Of a stretch of DNA of 64,000 bases, positions 11,972 to 21,887 are shown piece after piece (the first letter of the stretch is position 1; each line of letters begins with the position of its first letter). The position numbers and the translations under genes are program-made. Origin of the DNA: [Haemophilus] felis (GTDB lineage Bacteria > Pseudomonadota > Gammaproteobacteria > Enterobacterales > Pasteurellaceae); contig MUYB01000021.1 of the NCBI GenBank assembly GCA_002015125.1, positions 2,283-66,282 on the forward strand, given 5' to 3'. Below the pieces are notes generated by a model. It did not search any database. It had not been told where the DNA came from and was given only the letters and a program-made list of their open reading frames with translations.

Positions 11972-13191
11972 TAGCTGATTAGTTCATTAAAAGGCTCAAT
12001 AATTACGTTTTCTCCTTCGCTTACATTACCGCGTTCTTGCTCTAGCACAATGAAACAATTACTTTTCACAAAGGCGCTGAACAAATGAGATCCTTGAAAT
12101 CCTACTGGTGCAACTTCAATTTGTCCTGCTTGATTAATTTGATAAAAACCTCGCTGGAAATCTTGTCGACCAACTTGTTTTTTCATATTGCAAGCAGCAA
12201 TTGCTTTTAAACGCGGAGTAGCACGCCACTGGCTAAAACCTGCTAATTTAGTCAGAATAGGCTGAACTATTTGATAAAAAGTAACTAAAGCGGAAACTGG
12301 ATTTCCCGGTAAACCGCAGAACCAAGCATTTTCTAGTTGACCAAAGGCAAAAGGTTTTCCTGGTTTTATCGCTAATTTCCAAAAATTAATTTTACCAATT
12401 TTTTCTAGCACATCTTTGGTAAAATCAGCTTCTCCAACAGACACACCGCCGCTAGTAATCACGACATCTGCTTGTTTTTGTGCATTGATAAAGGCTTTTT
12501 CAAACTCAACAGGGTTATCCGCTAAAATACCAAAATCCAAAATTTCGCAAGGGAGTTTTTCTAGCATTAAACGCACAGTAAAACGATTGGTATCATAGAT
12601 TTGCCCTGTTTTTAATGGTTGACCAACAGGGACAAGTTCATCTCCTGTAGAAAGTAGCGCAACTTTTAATTTTGCGAAAACCTCCACTTCTGTAATGCCT
12701 AAAGAAGCAAGTAGAGGCAAGGAAAGTGCCGTTAATTTAGTGCCTTTGTTTAATACGATTTCGCCTTTTTTTACATCCTCTCCGAGATAACGTACATTTT
12801 CTCCGACTTTTTGTGGTAATTGATTGAAAGTAACATCATTCTGTTCATCTAATTGTGCAAACTCTTGCATAATAACTGTATCCGCCCCAGCTGGTAACAT
12901 TGCTCCTGTCATAATACGAACAGCGCTTAGCGGCGGTAACACTTCGGAAAAAGGCGATCCTGCAAAGGATTTCCCTACCACCCTTAAAGGAATATTTGCT
13001 TTTAAATCAGAATAACGTACCGCATACCCATCCATTGCTGAATTATCAAAAGAAGGCACATTAATAGGGGAGATGATGTCTGTGGCAGAAATATATCCGC
13101 TAGCTTCTGAAAGCGATAGAGTATGTGTTTTATGTGGATATTCAGGCAACATTGCCAAGATATTTCTTAGGGTTGGTTCTAAAGGTAACAA
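11971..13191 (-). CDS. moeA: Molybdopterin molybdenumtransferase
   Basis: Inserts molybdate into adenylated molybdopterin. Recognisable segments include SFDNSAMDGYA, RIMTGAMLPAGADTVI, the substrate-binding TGDEL and TSGGVSVGEADF motifs, and GLPGNPVSALVTF. 406 residues matches E. coli MoeA. Two-gene unit with moeB; divergent from folE. Confidence 0.95.
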   Translation of the reverse strand: MLPLEPTLRNILAMLPEYPHKTHTLSLSEASGYISATDIISPINVPSFDNSAMDGYAVRYSDLKANIPLRVVGKSFAGSPFSEVLPPLSAVRIMTGAMLPAGADTVIMQEFAQLDEQNDVTFNQLPQKVGENVRYLGEDVKKGEIVLNKGTKLTALSLPLLASLGITEVEVFAKLKVALLSTGDELVPVGQPLKTGQIYDTNRFTVRLMLEKLPCEILDFGILADNPVEFEKAFINAQKQADVVITSGGVSVGEADFTKDVLEKIGKINFWKLAIKPGKPFAFGQLENAWFCGLPGNPVSALVTFYQIVQPILTKLAGFSQWRATPRLKAIAACNMKKQVGRQDFQRGFYQINQAGQIEVAPVGFQGSHLFSAFVKSNCFIVLEQERGNVSEGENVIIEPFNELIS

Positions 13192-13290
13192 GATGATATT
13201 CCTTGAATTGAAAAGATGGAAATGTGCATTTTATAACAAAGAATTAATTCGCAGTAGAGATTATTCTAAGTTTTATATTGGAACAGACTT

Positions 13291-13299
13291 TGCTAGAAT
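13291..13299 (+). promoter_or_regulatory. Extended -10 element upstream of folE
   Basis: TGCTAGAAT lies 28 bases before the folE ATG. No convincing -35 is seen, which fits an extended -10 promoter. Confidence 0.45.
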
Positions 13300-13326
13300 G
13301 TGGCGGTTATTTTCGGGAGTATTTAA

Positions 13327-13983
13327 ATGGATAAAATTTCATCTGAAGCGGAAAAGGTTCGCAACGCATTACTACAAAAAGGTATTGAAACACCAATGAT
13401 TAATTTATCATTGGATAAACAAGAGCGCCGTATTGGCATTGAAAATCATATGCGTGAAGTGATGAAACTGATTGGCTTAGATTTGCGCGATGATAGTTTA
13501 GAAGAAACCCCTGTTCGTTTGGCAAAAATGTTTGTTGATGAAATTTTTAGCGGACTGGATTATGCCAATTTCCCGAAAATTACAAATATCGAAAATCGCA
13601 TGAAAGTGAGTGAAATGGTGTTGGTTAACGACGTTACCTTGACCAGCACTTGCGAGCATCATTTCGTAACCATTGACGGTAAAGTTTCTGTAGCCTATTA
13701 CCCTAAAAAATGGGTGATTGGATTATCTAAAATTAATCGCATCGTGTCTTTTTTCGCACAGCGTCCGCAAGTACAAGAACGTTTAACTGAACAAATTTTG
13801 TTGGCATTTCAAACGATTTTAGAAACAGAAGATGTGGCGGTATATGTAAAAGCAACACATTTTTGCGTGAAATGTCGTGGCATTAAAGATACAAATAGTT
13901 ACACTGTTACTTCTGCTTTTGGCGGTGTATTTTTAGATGACCGAGAAACTCGCAAAGAATTTATTTCTTTGATTAATAAATAA
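13327..13983 (+). CDS. folE: GTP cyclohydrolase I
   Basis: Zinc enzyme making 7,8-dihydroneopterin triphosphate for folate. The zinc ligands fall in STCEHHF and [23 protein letters not shown] is the hallmark stretch. 218 residues is close to E. coli FolE. Flanked by its own terminator at 14001. Confidence 0.97.
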   Translation: MDKISSEAEKVRNALLQKGIETPMINLSLDKQERRIGIENHMREVMKLIGLDLRDDSLEETPVRLAKMFVDEIFSGLDYANFPKITNIENRMKVSEMVLVNDVTLTSTCEHHFVTIDGKVSVAYYPKKWVIGLSKINRIVSFFAQRPQVQERLTEQILLAFQTILETEDVAVYVKATHFCVKCRGIKDTNSYTVTSAFGGVFLDDRETRKEFISLINK

Positions 13984-14000
13984 TTTACTTCTTTTTTCTT

Positions 14001-14033
14001 CGCGCCCAGCCTTTTTGGGCGCGCTTTATTTTA
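14001..14033 (+). terminator. Terminator of folE
   Basis: CGCGCCC/GGGCGCG stem (14001-14007 with 14017-14023) with a T-rich tail, 18 bases after the folE stop. Confidence 0.85.
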
Positions 14034-14043
14034 GGAAATCAAT

Positions 14044-14847
14044 ATGAAAATTATGTCTTTTAATATCAACGGATTAAGAGCTAGACCTCATCAATTAGAA
14101 GCGGTTATTGAACAATATCAACCAGATATACTGGGCTTACAGGAAATCAAAGTTGCCGACGAGATGTTTCCTTATGAATTAGTTGAACATTTGGGCTATC
14201 ACGTGTTTCATCATGGTCAAAAAGGGCATTATGGCGTCGCCCTATTTTGTAAACAACAGCCAAAAGCGGTACGAAAAGGTTTCCCAACAGATGCTGATGA
14301 TGCACAAAAACGCATTATTATGGCTGACTTTGAAACTGAGTTTGGCTTGCTCACAGTGATTAATGGCTATTTTCCTCAAGGTGAAAGTCGAGATCATGAA
14401 ACTAAATTTCCTGCGAAACAAAAATTCTATGCAGATTTACAACGTTATGTAGAGCAGGATCATATTCAAAATAATCCTATTGTTATTATGGGCGATATGA
14501 ATATTAGCCCAACAGATTTAGATATTGGGATTGGTGAAGACAGTCGTAAACGTTGGTTACGCACAGGAAAATGTTCTTTTTTACCTGAGGAAAGAGAATG
14601 GATTAACCGTTTATATGGATTAGGTTTAGTGGATACTTTCCGTTATATGAATCCAGAGGTGAATGATAAATTCTCATGGTTTGATTATCGTTCAAAAGGG
14701 TTTGATGAGAATCGCGGTTTGCGAATTGATCATATCATTGCCAACCAAGCTTTAGCGACACGTTGCATTAGTACTGGCATTGCATTAGATATTCGTGCAA
14801 TGGATAAACCTTCCGATCACGCACCTATTTGGGCAGAATTTAAATAA
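14044..14847 (+). CDS. xthA: Exodeoxyribonuclease III
   Basis: AP endonuclease and 3'-5' exonuclease of base excision repair. Catalytic segments: [14 protein letters not shown] with the metal-binding Glu, [13 protein letters not shown], and the terminal [10 protein letters not shown] with the catalytic His. 267 residues matches E. coli XthA. Followed 15 bases later by a hypothetical gene on the same strand. Confidence 0.97.
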   Translation: MKIMSFNINGLRARPHQLEAVIEQYQPDILGLQEIKVADEMFPYELVEHLGYHVFHHGQKGHYGVALFCKQQPKAVRKGFPTDADDAQKRIIMADFETEFGLLTVINGYFPQGESRDHETKFPAKQKFYADLQRYVEQDHIQNNPIVIMGDMNISPTDLDIGIGEDSRKRWLRTGKCSFLPEEREWINRLYGLGLVDTFRYMNPEVNDKFSWFDYRSKGFDENRGLRIDHIIANQALATRCISTGIALDIRAMDKPSDHAPIWAEFK

Positions 14848-14862
14848 AACGAGCACAAACCT

Positions 14863-15630
14863 ATGGAAAGTAACTGGCAGCATTACCGTTCACATATTGC
14901 AGATAAATGGGCATTTTTTTCTGTTAACGCCGAGCTATTGCAAAAATTTCCTTCAGAAAAACTGCATTATGTTGTGCAATTTAGTTTGTCAGCGAAAGTA
15001 GAGGAGTCCAACGATTTTGACCCTAATCGCTATCCCGAAATTCTTAGTGATATTTTGAAGATTTCTGTTCAACTTTATGCCCTTCCTAACGTGCTTTATG
15101 CAGGGCATATTTTCTCAGACGCTAAAGCTCAACTGTATTTTTATTGTCAAGATCCCGATAGTTTTATTGAACATTTAACTCAATTCCAGCAAATAGAGAA
15201 TGTATTACAACAATACGATCCCAACTGGGAAATGTATTTTGATTTTCTCTTGCCTTCACCGCTGGAAATGAAACTTAACGCCACTGATGATATTTTGTTA
15301 ATGCTGGAGCAACAAGGGCGAGATCTTAGTCAAAGCTATCTGCTCGAACATATTTTCAACTTTGAAAGTGAATATGATATGTATCGTTTTATTGAACATA
15401 TTCATTTACAAAAAAATGATATTACGTCCTTGCGTTATAGCGATTTTCCTATTCCTGTAGAAGATTTGGGAGATTTTTACGTTGTAAAACTTGTGCAAGA
15501 AAGCCAGTTATCCGATAAATCTTTATTTAGCCTCGTAGAAGACTTTGAAGAATTAGCCTTGCAATTTTCAGGCGAATACATTGGCTGGGAATGCGATGCC
15601 TTACAACACGATAAAATAAACTTAAATTGA
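14863..15630 (+). CDS. DUF695/RraB-type conserved protein
   Basis: Conserved Pasteurellaceae protein, 255 residues. The N-terminal half resembles DUF695 and the C-terminal half resembles the RraB regulator fold (GDFYVVKLVQES, then EEYIGWECDAL-like ending), a combination I recognise from the gene next to xthA in H. influenzae. RraB binds RNase E in E. coli; whether this protein does is unknown. No signal peptide or membrane segment. Confidence 0.7.
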   Translation: MESNWQHYRSHIADKWAFFSVNAELLQKFPSEKLHYVVQFSLSAKVEESNDFDPNRYPEILSDILKISVQLYALPNVLYAGHIFSDAKAQLYFYCQDPDSFIEHLTQFQQIENVLQQYDPNWEMYFDFLLPSPLEMKLNATDDILLMLEQQGRDLSQSYLLEHIFNFESEYDMYRFIEHIHLQKNDITSLRYSDFPIPVEDLGDFYVVKLVQESQLSDKSLFSLVEDFEELALQFSGEYIGWECDALQHDKINLN

Positions 15631-15773
15631 TTTTAATTACAGCGTGATTTTTTTAGATTTTTTCTATTTAAAGCAATGTTTTTTGATTCGTTTAAAGAAT
15701 TTTGTTCTATATTTTTAAATATCACTATAATCTCTTCCCTTCATTTTCACATCATTTGCTTAAGAGGAATCAT

Positions 15774-17219
15774 ATGGATTTTTTCAATACATTTATCAGC
15801 TATGTTGAACAAGCCTTATCTTGGTTTGTGAAAAACGTCGATGGTCCACTTTGGGACATCACCGTAATCACCTTATTGGGTACAGGCTTGTTCTTCACGA
15901 TCACCACAGGAGCTGTGCAATTACGTCTGTTACCACGCAGCTTGCGTGAAATGTGGTCAGGTCGCACCGCAGAAGGCAATTCATTAACGCCATTTCAAGC
16001 ATTCACCACTGGGCTAGCGAGCCGTGTGGGTGTGGGCAATATCGGCGGCGTCGCTACCGCTATCGCCATTGGTGGCGAAGGTGCTGTATTTTGGATGTGG
16101 ATTACTGCATTAATCGGAATGAGCAGTGCCTTTGCAGAATCCTCCCTCGCCCAATTATTCAAAGTGAAAGATCCAAATGGTCTTTATCGTGGAGGACCTG
16201 CTTACTATATTACTAAAGCACTTAAAGCACCTTGGCTAGGAGTAATGTTTGCAATAAGTTTGATTTTTGCTTTTGGGTTTGCTTTTAATGCTGTTCAATC
16301 AAATTCGATTGTTGAAGCTACTCGTAATGCTTGGAATTGGAATGCTCAGTATGTGGCTGTATCATTGGTCATTTTAACGGCAATTATTATTTTTGGTGGG
16401 GTTAAACGAATTGGAGCAGTGAGTGCTAAGTTAGTTCCTATGATGGCGTTATTTTACCTCATTATTGCCATGATCATTTTAGGAATGAATATTGGACAAA
16501 TTCCGAGTATTATTTCTCGCATTATTTCAAGTGCCTTTGATTTTTCAGCGATGGCTGGGGGGATATTTGGTGTACTTTTCTCTAAAGCCATGATAATGGG
16601 GATTAAACGTGGTTTATTTTCTAATGAAGCAGGGATGGGGTCAGCTCCTAACGCTGCTGCAACTGCAGATGTAAAACATCCAGCAAGTCAAGGATTGATT
16701 CAGATGTTAGGTGTCTTTGTTGATACTATTGTGGTATGTACTTGTACGGCGGTTATCATTTTGTTATCTGATGACTATGGTGGTGAAAACTTAAAAGGGA
16801 TTTCTTTGACACAAAAAGCCCTGCAATATCACGTGGGTGATTTTGGATTGCATTTCTTAGCCTTTATTCTATTTTTATTTGCTTATTCTTCGATTATTGG
16901 TAACTATGCCTACGCAGAAAGTAATGTTCGTTTTATCCGTAATAAACCGTTATTCGTTCTCATATTTCGTTTAGGGGTGTTATTCTTCGTTTATTTTGGT
17001 GCGGTAAACAGCGGTAACATTGTGTGGGATTTTGCTGACACCGTTATGGCGATTATGGCAATGATCAATTTAATCGCAATTGTATTATTAGCGCCAATCG
17101 TTTGGTTGATTCTGAAAGATTACCGTCAGCAATTGAAAGCAGGTAAAGAGCCTGAATTTAAAATTGAAAACTATCCTGCCTTAATTCAACGTGGCGTTGA
17201 CAAGGATATCTGGTCTTAG
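15774..17219 (+). CDS. Sodium:alanine symporter, AGCS family
   Basis: Inner-membrane amino-acid:sodium symporter with about ten hydrophobic segments. The AGCS signature around GVGNIGGVATAIAIGGEGAVFWMW and GLFSNEAGMGSAPNAAA is clear. An upstream in-frame start at 15702 would add 24 residues; I use the ATG at 15774 because it has AGAGGAA at 15763-15769 and matches the family start. 481 residues. Substrate is probably alanine or glycine by family. Confidence 0.92.
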   Translation: MDFFNTFISYVEQALSWFVKNVDGPLWDITVITLLGTGLFFTITTGAVQLRLLPRSLREMWSGRTAEGNSLTPFQAFTTGLASRVGVGNIGGVATAIAIGGEGAVFWMWITALIGMSSAFAESSLAQLFKVKDPNGLYRGGPAYYITKALKAPWLGVMFAISLIFAFGFAFNAVQSNSIVEATRNAWNWNAQYVAVSLVILTAIIIFGGVKRIGAVSAKLVPMMALFYLIIAMIILGMNIGQIPSIISRIISSAFDFSAMAGGIFGVLFSKAMIMGIKRGLFSNEAGMGSAPNAAATADVKHPASQGLIQMLGVFVDTIVVCTCTAVIILLSDDYGGENLKGISLTQKALQYHVGDFGLHFLAFILFLFAYSSIIGNYAYAESNVRFIRNKPLFVLIFRLGVLFFVYFGAVNSGNIVWDFADTVMAIMAMINLIAIVLLAPIVWLILKDYRQQLKAGKEPEFKIENYPALIQRGVDKDIWS

Positions 17220-17241
17220 ATATAAATTCGTGATCGTAGGT

Positions 17242-17279
17242 AATACCGCACTTTATGAAAGTAAAGTGCGGTATTTTTT
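17242..17279 (+). terminator. Terminator built from an inverted pair of uptake words
   Basis: A 14-bp perfect stem (17242-17255 with 17262-17275) whose arms contain ACCGCACTT and AAGTGCGGT, the Haemophilus-type DNA uptake core, followed by TTTTTA. Inverted uptake pairs often serve as terminators in this family. Confidence 0.9.
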
Positions 17280-17289
17280 AGGAGATAAA

Positions 17290-17820
17290 ATGCAAAAGTT
17301 AATCATTGTAAGAGGTCATTCTGGATCTGGGAAAAGTACATTTGCAAAGCAGAAAATAGTGGAATTTTGTGCAGTATATTCTTGTGCTGAAATATTTCAT
17401 ATTGAGAATGATCATTATCTAATTGAAGAAGGGAAATATTATTGGACTCCTGAACGATTTAAACAAGCAAAGGAAATAGCACAGCAAAAGTTACAACAAG
17501 CTTTGCAATTTTGTCAGCAATTTCCTGCTAAAAACCTGCTGCTCATTGTAAGTAACGTCGGGGTAAATGTTCAGGAAATAAAAAGATTATTGGAGCAAGC
17601 ACAGGCGTTAAGAATGAAAACGGAAGTGTATCGTTTGCAGAATTTCTTTCACAATCAACACCAAGTTGATCAAGAAACAATTTATTCTATGTATTTGAGT
17701 CTTATTGAAAATCCTATAGAAAACGAAATCTTGGTTACGCCAATTATGCCGATGACGGAGAAAATTCGTGATGAAATTGAGAGATTTAAATCATTAAAAA
17801 GAAAAAATACTACGTTATAG
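17290..17820 (+). CDS. P-loop kinase-like ATP-binding protein (N4BP2-like)
   Basis: 176 residues with Walker A GHSGSGKST at about residues 8-16, then HIENDHYLIEEGKYYW and a run of conserved Q/A-rich helix, the pattern of N4BP2/polynucleotide-kinase-like P-loop proteins. Start ATG at 17290 has GGAGATAAA before it; a longer reading from 17191 would cross the terminator. Substrate unknown. It sits alone between the symporter terminator and the surface-glycan genes. Confidence 0.65.
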   Translation: MQKLIIVRGHSGSGKSTFAKQKIVEFCAVYSCAEIFHIENDHYLIEEGKYYWTPERFKQAKEIAQQKLQQALQFCQQFPAKNLLLIVSNVGVNVQEIKRLLEQAQALRMKTEVYRLQNFFHNQHQVDQETIYSMYLSLIENPIENEILVTPIMPMTEKIRDEIERFKSLKRKNTTL

Positions 17821-17911
17821 TTCTATCTCATTGAGCATATTCTTATTTGTTATTAGTCGATCTAAAACTATAATAGCGCGTCGAATCCACAAAGTATTTT
17901 CAGGTAGCGCA

Positions 17912-18955
17912 ATGCTTTATTTAATTCTATTTTTATTCCTATTCTTCTTATCTTTATTGGAAATCCAGCATAAAAAGTTACCGAGTTGGGCATATTATTT
18001 TGTCATCATATTCCTAATTGCTATTGCAGCTTTTAGATTGGATACAGGAACAGATTATGCCGCCTATTTAAAACTTTGGACCAATGTTCCGCCATTCACA
18101 GAATTAATCTCTAAGCATTTTCGTTATGCTGAGCTGGAAGTGGGATTTGTGCTGATGATGAGCTTGCTAAAACAGCTCGCTGGCGCCAGTGTATTATTCT
18201 GGGGCGCTTGTGCAAGTCTGTTTTTTTTTCCATTCAGCTGGGGAATAAGAAAATTAGCCTTACCCTATGTCTTTGTGGCGCTATTGGTGTATTTAATGAG
18301 TTTTTATATTCCTTATGCTTTTAATGGAATGCGCCAAGCGATTGCTATGTCTATTTTTATTGTAAGTGTGCCATTTATATTACAACGTAACAATTTGATG
18401 GTTATCGCTTTAAGTCTTTTAGCTACAAGCTTTCATTTATCTGGTTTATTGATTTTATGTGCCTATCTTGTGCAATTTTACCGTGGTAATTTAATTCCAG
18501 TTATGCTTATCGGTGGCGCTAGCGCCGTTGTACTATCGCAACTGAACGTGCTCAGTTTTGTGTTATTTGATGTGATTGGCATTAGCAAAGTGTATGTACA
18601 AAAATTCACAGAAAGCACCTCTTTATTCAAATTAGCTACAAGAACCTTATTGCTACTTGCGTTCTTTTATTTTTATCAACGCGGTTCAGAAGCCTATAAA
18701 AAAGTATTTACCATGTATTTGTTAGGCTTTTTTATTTATGTAGGATTGGCAGAGTATAATGTTTTAGCTACGCGTTTTAATATGTTTTTCCGCGTGTTAG
18801 AAGTGATTATGTTGCCTTTATTATTGGCGAATATTACTCAATTAAAACAACGTGTGCTTTGTCTGCTGTTGTTTTTGATTCCTTATGGATACAGTTTTTA
18901 TACCAGTGCAATGCACCCAGATAACTGGTATCAATTTTTGTTCGCCGCGAATTAA
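17912..18955 (+). CDS. EpsG-family membrane protein, probable glycan polymerase
   Basis: Polytopic inner-membrane protein of 347 residues with about ten hydrophobic segments. The early RLDTGTDYAAYLKLW segment and the FNGMRQAIAMSIF motif are typical of EpsG/Wzy-like proteins that polymerise surface polysaccharide. I chose ATG 17912 (AGGT seven bases upstream) over a TTG at 17831. Followed by two family-2 glycosyltransferases, so it belongs to a short lipooligosaccharide or capsule-like cluster. Confidence 0.75.
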   Translation: MLYLILFLFLFFLSLLEIQHKKLPSWAYYFVIIFLIAIAAFRLDTGTDYAAYLKLWTNVPPFTELISKHFRYAELEVGFVLMMSLLKQLAGASVLFWGACASLFFFPFSWGIRKLALPYVFVALLVYLMSFYIPYAFNGMRQAIAMSIFIVSVPFILQRNNLMVIALSLLATSFHLSGLLILCAYLVQFYRGNLIPVMLIGGASAVVLSQLNVLSFVLFDVIGISKVYVQKFTESTSLFKLATRTLLLLAFFYFYQRGSEAYKKVFTMYLLGFFIYVGLAEYNVLATRFNMFFRVLEVIMLPLLLANITQLKQRVLCLLLFLIPYGYSFYTSAMHPDNWYQFLFAAN

Positions 18956-18972
18956 TCAAATAGGTTAAAAAT

Positions 18973-19857
18973 ATGTTCAGTATTATCGTGCCCTCTTATA
19001 ACCGTCAGGCAGAAATTCCCAGTTTATTAGATAGTTTGTCGCAACAAACCTGCCATAATTTTGAAGTGGTTATTGTTGATGATTGTTCGCCGCAAGCGGT
19101 GGCGCTAGAAGGGAGTTATCCTTTCAGTGTTACGCTTGTGCGTAATCAACAAAATCAAGGTGCGGCGCAAAGTCGTAATATTGGCGTGGCGCAAGCTAAA
19201 TATGATTGGTTGTTATTTCTTGATGATGATGATCGTTTTTTATCCAATAAATGTGAAGTGCTGGCACAAACTATTGCCCAAAATCCTGAGGTAAATTTTA
19301 TTTATCACCCCGCAGAATGTCGTATGGTCAATGAGGGTTTTACTTATTTCACCAAGCCTTATGCAGATCCGCAATTGCTGACATTGGATAATATTTTACG
19401 CGTCAATAAAATTGGCGGAATGCCGATGCTGGCGGTGAAAAAAGCCTTATTTGAACAAGTAGGTGGGCTATCGGCGGATCTCTATTCTTTGGAAGATTAT
19501 GATTTTGTTTTGAAATTATTAACCGCACCTAATTTTAAGGCAAAATATGTTCCTCAAGCCTTAACTCGCTGTGTATTTCATACCAAACGTGCTAGCGTTT
19601 CTACTAATTTAGGCAATATTGAAAAAGCCATTGAACAAATTGAAGCCAAGTTTGTTAAAACACCACAACAACAGCAAAGTTTCGCTTTAAACCGCCTGTA
19701 TATGTTGGTTTATCCCAATATCATGAATTTATCACGCAAAGCCGCCAGTTATTATTGGCAAATGTTTAAATTAACTAAAAATTTGAAAATGCTGGTGATT
19801 GCCTCTGTGATTTTAATTTCGCCAAAATTAGCGATTAATATGAAACGATTTTTTTAA
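18973..19857 (+). CDS. Family 2 glycosyltransferase
   Basis: GT-A fold enzyme. Nucleotide-binding start FSIIVPSYNRQAEIPSLLDSL, VVIVDDCS, and the metal-binding LFLDDDDRF near residue 82 are intact; the acceptor region around GGLSADLYSLEDYDFVLKL follows. 294 residues. Donor and acceptor sugars cannot be told. Second of three co-directional glycan genes. Confidence 0.88.
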   Translation: MFSIIVPSYNRQAEIPSLLDSLSQQTCHNFEVVIVDDCSPQAVALEGSYPFSVTLVRNQQNQGAAQSRNIGVAQAKYDWLLFLDDDDRFLSNKCEVLAQTIAQNPEVNFIYHPAECRMVNEGFTYFTKPYADPQLLTLDNILRVNKIGGMPMLAVKKALFEQVGGLSADLYSLEDYDFVLKLLTAPNFKAKYVPQALTRCVFHTKRASVSTNLGNIEKAIEQIEAKFVKTPQQQQSFALNRLYMLVYPNIMNLSRKAASYYWQMFKLTKNLKMLVIASVILISPKLAINMKRFF

Positions 19858-19868
19858 GAGAAAAGAAA

Positions 19869-20630
19869 ATGTCATCGCAACCTTTAGTGTCTATCATTAC
19901 GCCAGTACATAATGGCGAAAGATTTTTACCCGATATTTATCAATCTTTGCTCAATCAAACTTATCGGCAATTTGAATGGATTATTGTGAATGATTGTTCT
20001 AAAGATAATTCTGCACAGATTATTCAACAGTACATTGCAGAGGGAAAATTAACCATTCGTTATGTGAATAATCCACAAAATTTAGGTGCCGCCTTATCGC
20101 GTAACGCAGGACTTGATGTGGCAATGGGAAAATATATTGCTTTTTTAGATGTGGATGATACTTGGCAGGCTGAAAAATTAGCCTTACAAGTGGCACAAAT
20201 GGAACAGCAAAATTGGCAATTATCCTATATGGATTACAACCAAGTGGATTTGCAAGGTCGCTTCCTTAAATCCATTCTGCCACCTGAAAAATGTGCTCGC
20301 CGTGATATTTTAAAAACCAATCATTTGGGGAATTTAACTTGTTTAGTGCGCGCCGATGTAGTGAAAGATCTGCGTTTTATCAAGCAAGGGGCGGAAGATT
20401 ATATTTTTTGGTTAGCGGTGCTAGATAAAATTGATTATGCCTATAAAGTGAAAACAGAAACGCCTTTGTGTAACTATCGCATTTCTGCAAATTCCTTATC
20501 GGGTAACAAATTCAAGTCTGCCACTTGGCAATGGGCGGTATATCGTAACCATTTGAAATTGAATGTTTTTACTGCATTTTATTATTTCTGTCATTATGCC
20601 GTTTACGGCGTAATTAAACATAAACGTTAA
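19869..20630 (+). CDS. Family 2 glycosyltransferase
   Basis: GT-A fold enzyme of 253 residues with VSIITPVHNGERFLPDIYQSL, WIIVNDCSKDNS and the metal-binding AFLDVDDTW near residue 92. It resembles WaaV/TuaG-like short transferases. It starts 11 bases after the preceding transferase and is likely co-transcribed with it. Confidence 0.88.
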   Translation: MSSQPLVSIITPVHNGERFLPDIYQSLLNQTYRQFEWIIVNDCSKDNSAQIIQQYIAEGKLTIRYVNNPQNLGAALSRNAGLDVAMGKYIAFLDVDDTWQAEKLALQVAQMEQQNWQLSYMDYNQVDLQGRFLKSILPPEKCARRDILKTNHLGNLTCLVRADVVKDLRFIKQGAEDYIFWLAVLDKIDYAYKVKTETPLCNYRISANSLSGNKFKSATWQWAVYRNHLKLNVFTAFYYFCHYAVYGVIKHKR

Positions 20631-20645
20631 TTAATAAGGTATTTT

Positions 20646-21881
20646 ATGTGGTTTTTATCATTACGTTCTTTCGCTTTAATCGGCGCTATTTTGTATTTAA
20701 CCGCCTGTAGTTCATCGCAAGATAAAGTAGAAAATTACCCTGAACCGCCATTACTAGAGCCTAGTGCAAGCTACGCTAAACCGCGTGATTTGCAAAATTT
20801 TGCAGATTATGTGTTGTTTTTAAAAGGAAAGGCATTTTCGCAAGGGGTTTCCGCTAAAACTTTATATGAACAACAAAATATCCAATTTATCCAAAGTGCA
20901 GTGGATTTAGATCATAAACAAGCAGGAAAAACGAAGAAGAAAAAAACAGCAAAACCAGCGGTGAGTATTGTTAAGGCGCCACCTGCACAGACCGCCACTT
21001 CAGAAAGTACAATCAATCAAGAAAATACAACTATTCAAGCTAAAACCATATCGGCAAAAACTAAAACGCAGAAAAAAAGTAAAAAAGTTCGCCGTTTTAA
21101 TGATGCAACTTCTCGCTACCTTAATCGTGTAATCACCGCTAAAAAAGTACAATTAGCGAAAGAACTTTATCAGCAACATCAACCATTGTTACAACAAATT
21201 TCTCAGCAATTTAATGTGCCAGCGGAATATATTGTTGCGCTGTGGGGAATGGAAAGTAGTTTTGGGCGTTATCAAGGCAAATATGATGTGCTTTCAGTGT
21301 TAGCGACCTTGGCATTTGAGGGGCGCAGAGAAAATTTATTTAGTCGAGAATTTATTGCTGCTTTAAAAATGTTAGATCAACAAGCGATTAGCAGAGAAAA
21401 AATGCTAGGCTCTTGGGCTGGCGCCATGGGGCAAACCCAATTTATGCCGAGTTCTTATTTGCGTTACGGCGTAGATGCAAATCAAGATTCACAGAAAGAC
21501 ATCTGGCAAACCCAAGATGATGTCTTTGCCTCAATCGCCAATTATCTAAGTAGCGTAGGTTGGGAGCCAAATGCAGTTTGGGGTGTTGAAGTTAGCGCAG
21601 GAAAATCCGTAGTGAACAAATTTTCTGGCATTGGTTTCAATAAAAAAAGAAGTTTAGCGCAATGGCAGAAGTTAGGCGTTAAAGTAAAATTTGCTAAATC
21701 CCTTAGCGCCGAAAAACGCGCAGCACTCATGAATTATCCGCTTTGGTTAGTAAGCCCAGAGGGGAGCAAGGGAAGATTGTTCTTGGTAACTAATAATTAC
21801 CGCACCTTGCTTAACTGGAACAATTCTAATCATTTTGCTTTGAGCATTGGAATGTTTGCAGAACGAATTAAAGGCTTTTGA
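20646..21881 (+). CDS. mltB: Membrane-bound lytic murein transglycosylase B
   Basis: Outer-membrane lipoprotein that cleaves peptidoglycan glycans to 1,6-anhydro products. The N-terminus ends in the lipobox LTAC at about residues 18-21. A Lys/Thr-rich linker (about 95-150) is longer than in E. coli MltB. The catalytic domain has ALWGMESSFGRYQG with the catalytic Glu and GAMGQTQFMPSSYLRYGVD. 411 residues. Confidence 0.93.
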   Translation: MWFLSLRSFALIGAILYLTACSSSQDKVENYPEPPLLEPSASYAKPRDLQNFADYVLFLKGKAFSQGVSAKTLYEQQNIQFIQSAVDLDHKQAGKTKKKKTAKPAVSIVKAPPAQTATSESTINQENTTIQAKTISAKTKTQKKSKKVRRFNDATSRYLNRVITAKKVQLAKELYQQHQPLLQQISQQFNVPAEYIVALWGMESSFGRYQGKYDVLSVLATLAFEGRRENLFSREFIAALKMLDQQAISREKMLGSWAGAMGQTQFMPSSYLRYGVDANQDSQKDIWQTQDDVFASIANYLSSVGWEPNAVWGVEVSAGKSVVNKFSGIGFNKKRSLAQWQKLGVKVKFAKSLSAEKRAALMNYPLWLVSPEGSKGRLFLVTNNYRTLLNWNNSNHFALSIGMFAERIKGF

Positions 21882-21887
21882 TTTGGG

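Noticed and set aside
17191..17289. N-terminal extension of the P-loop kinase-like gene
   Set aside because: The extension spans the symporter stop and the uptake-word terminator; the ATG at 17290 has its own ribosome-binding site.
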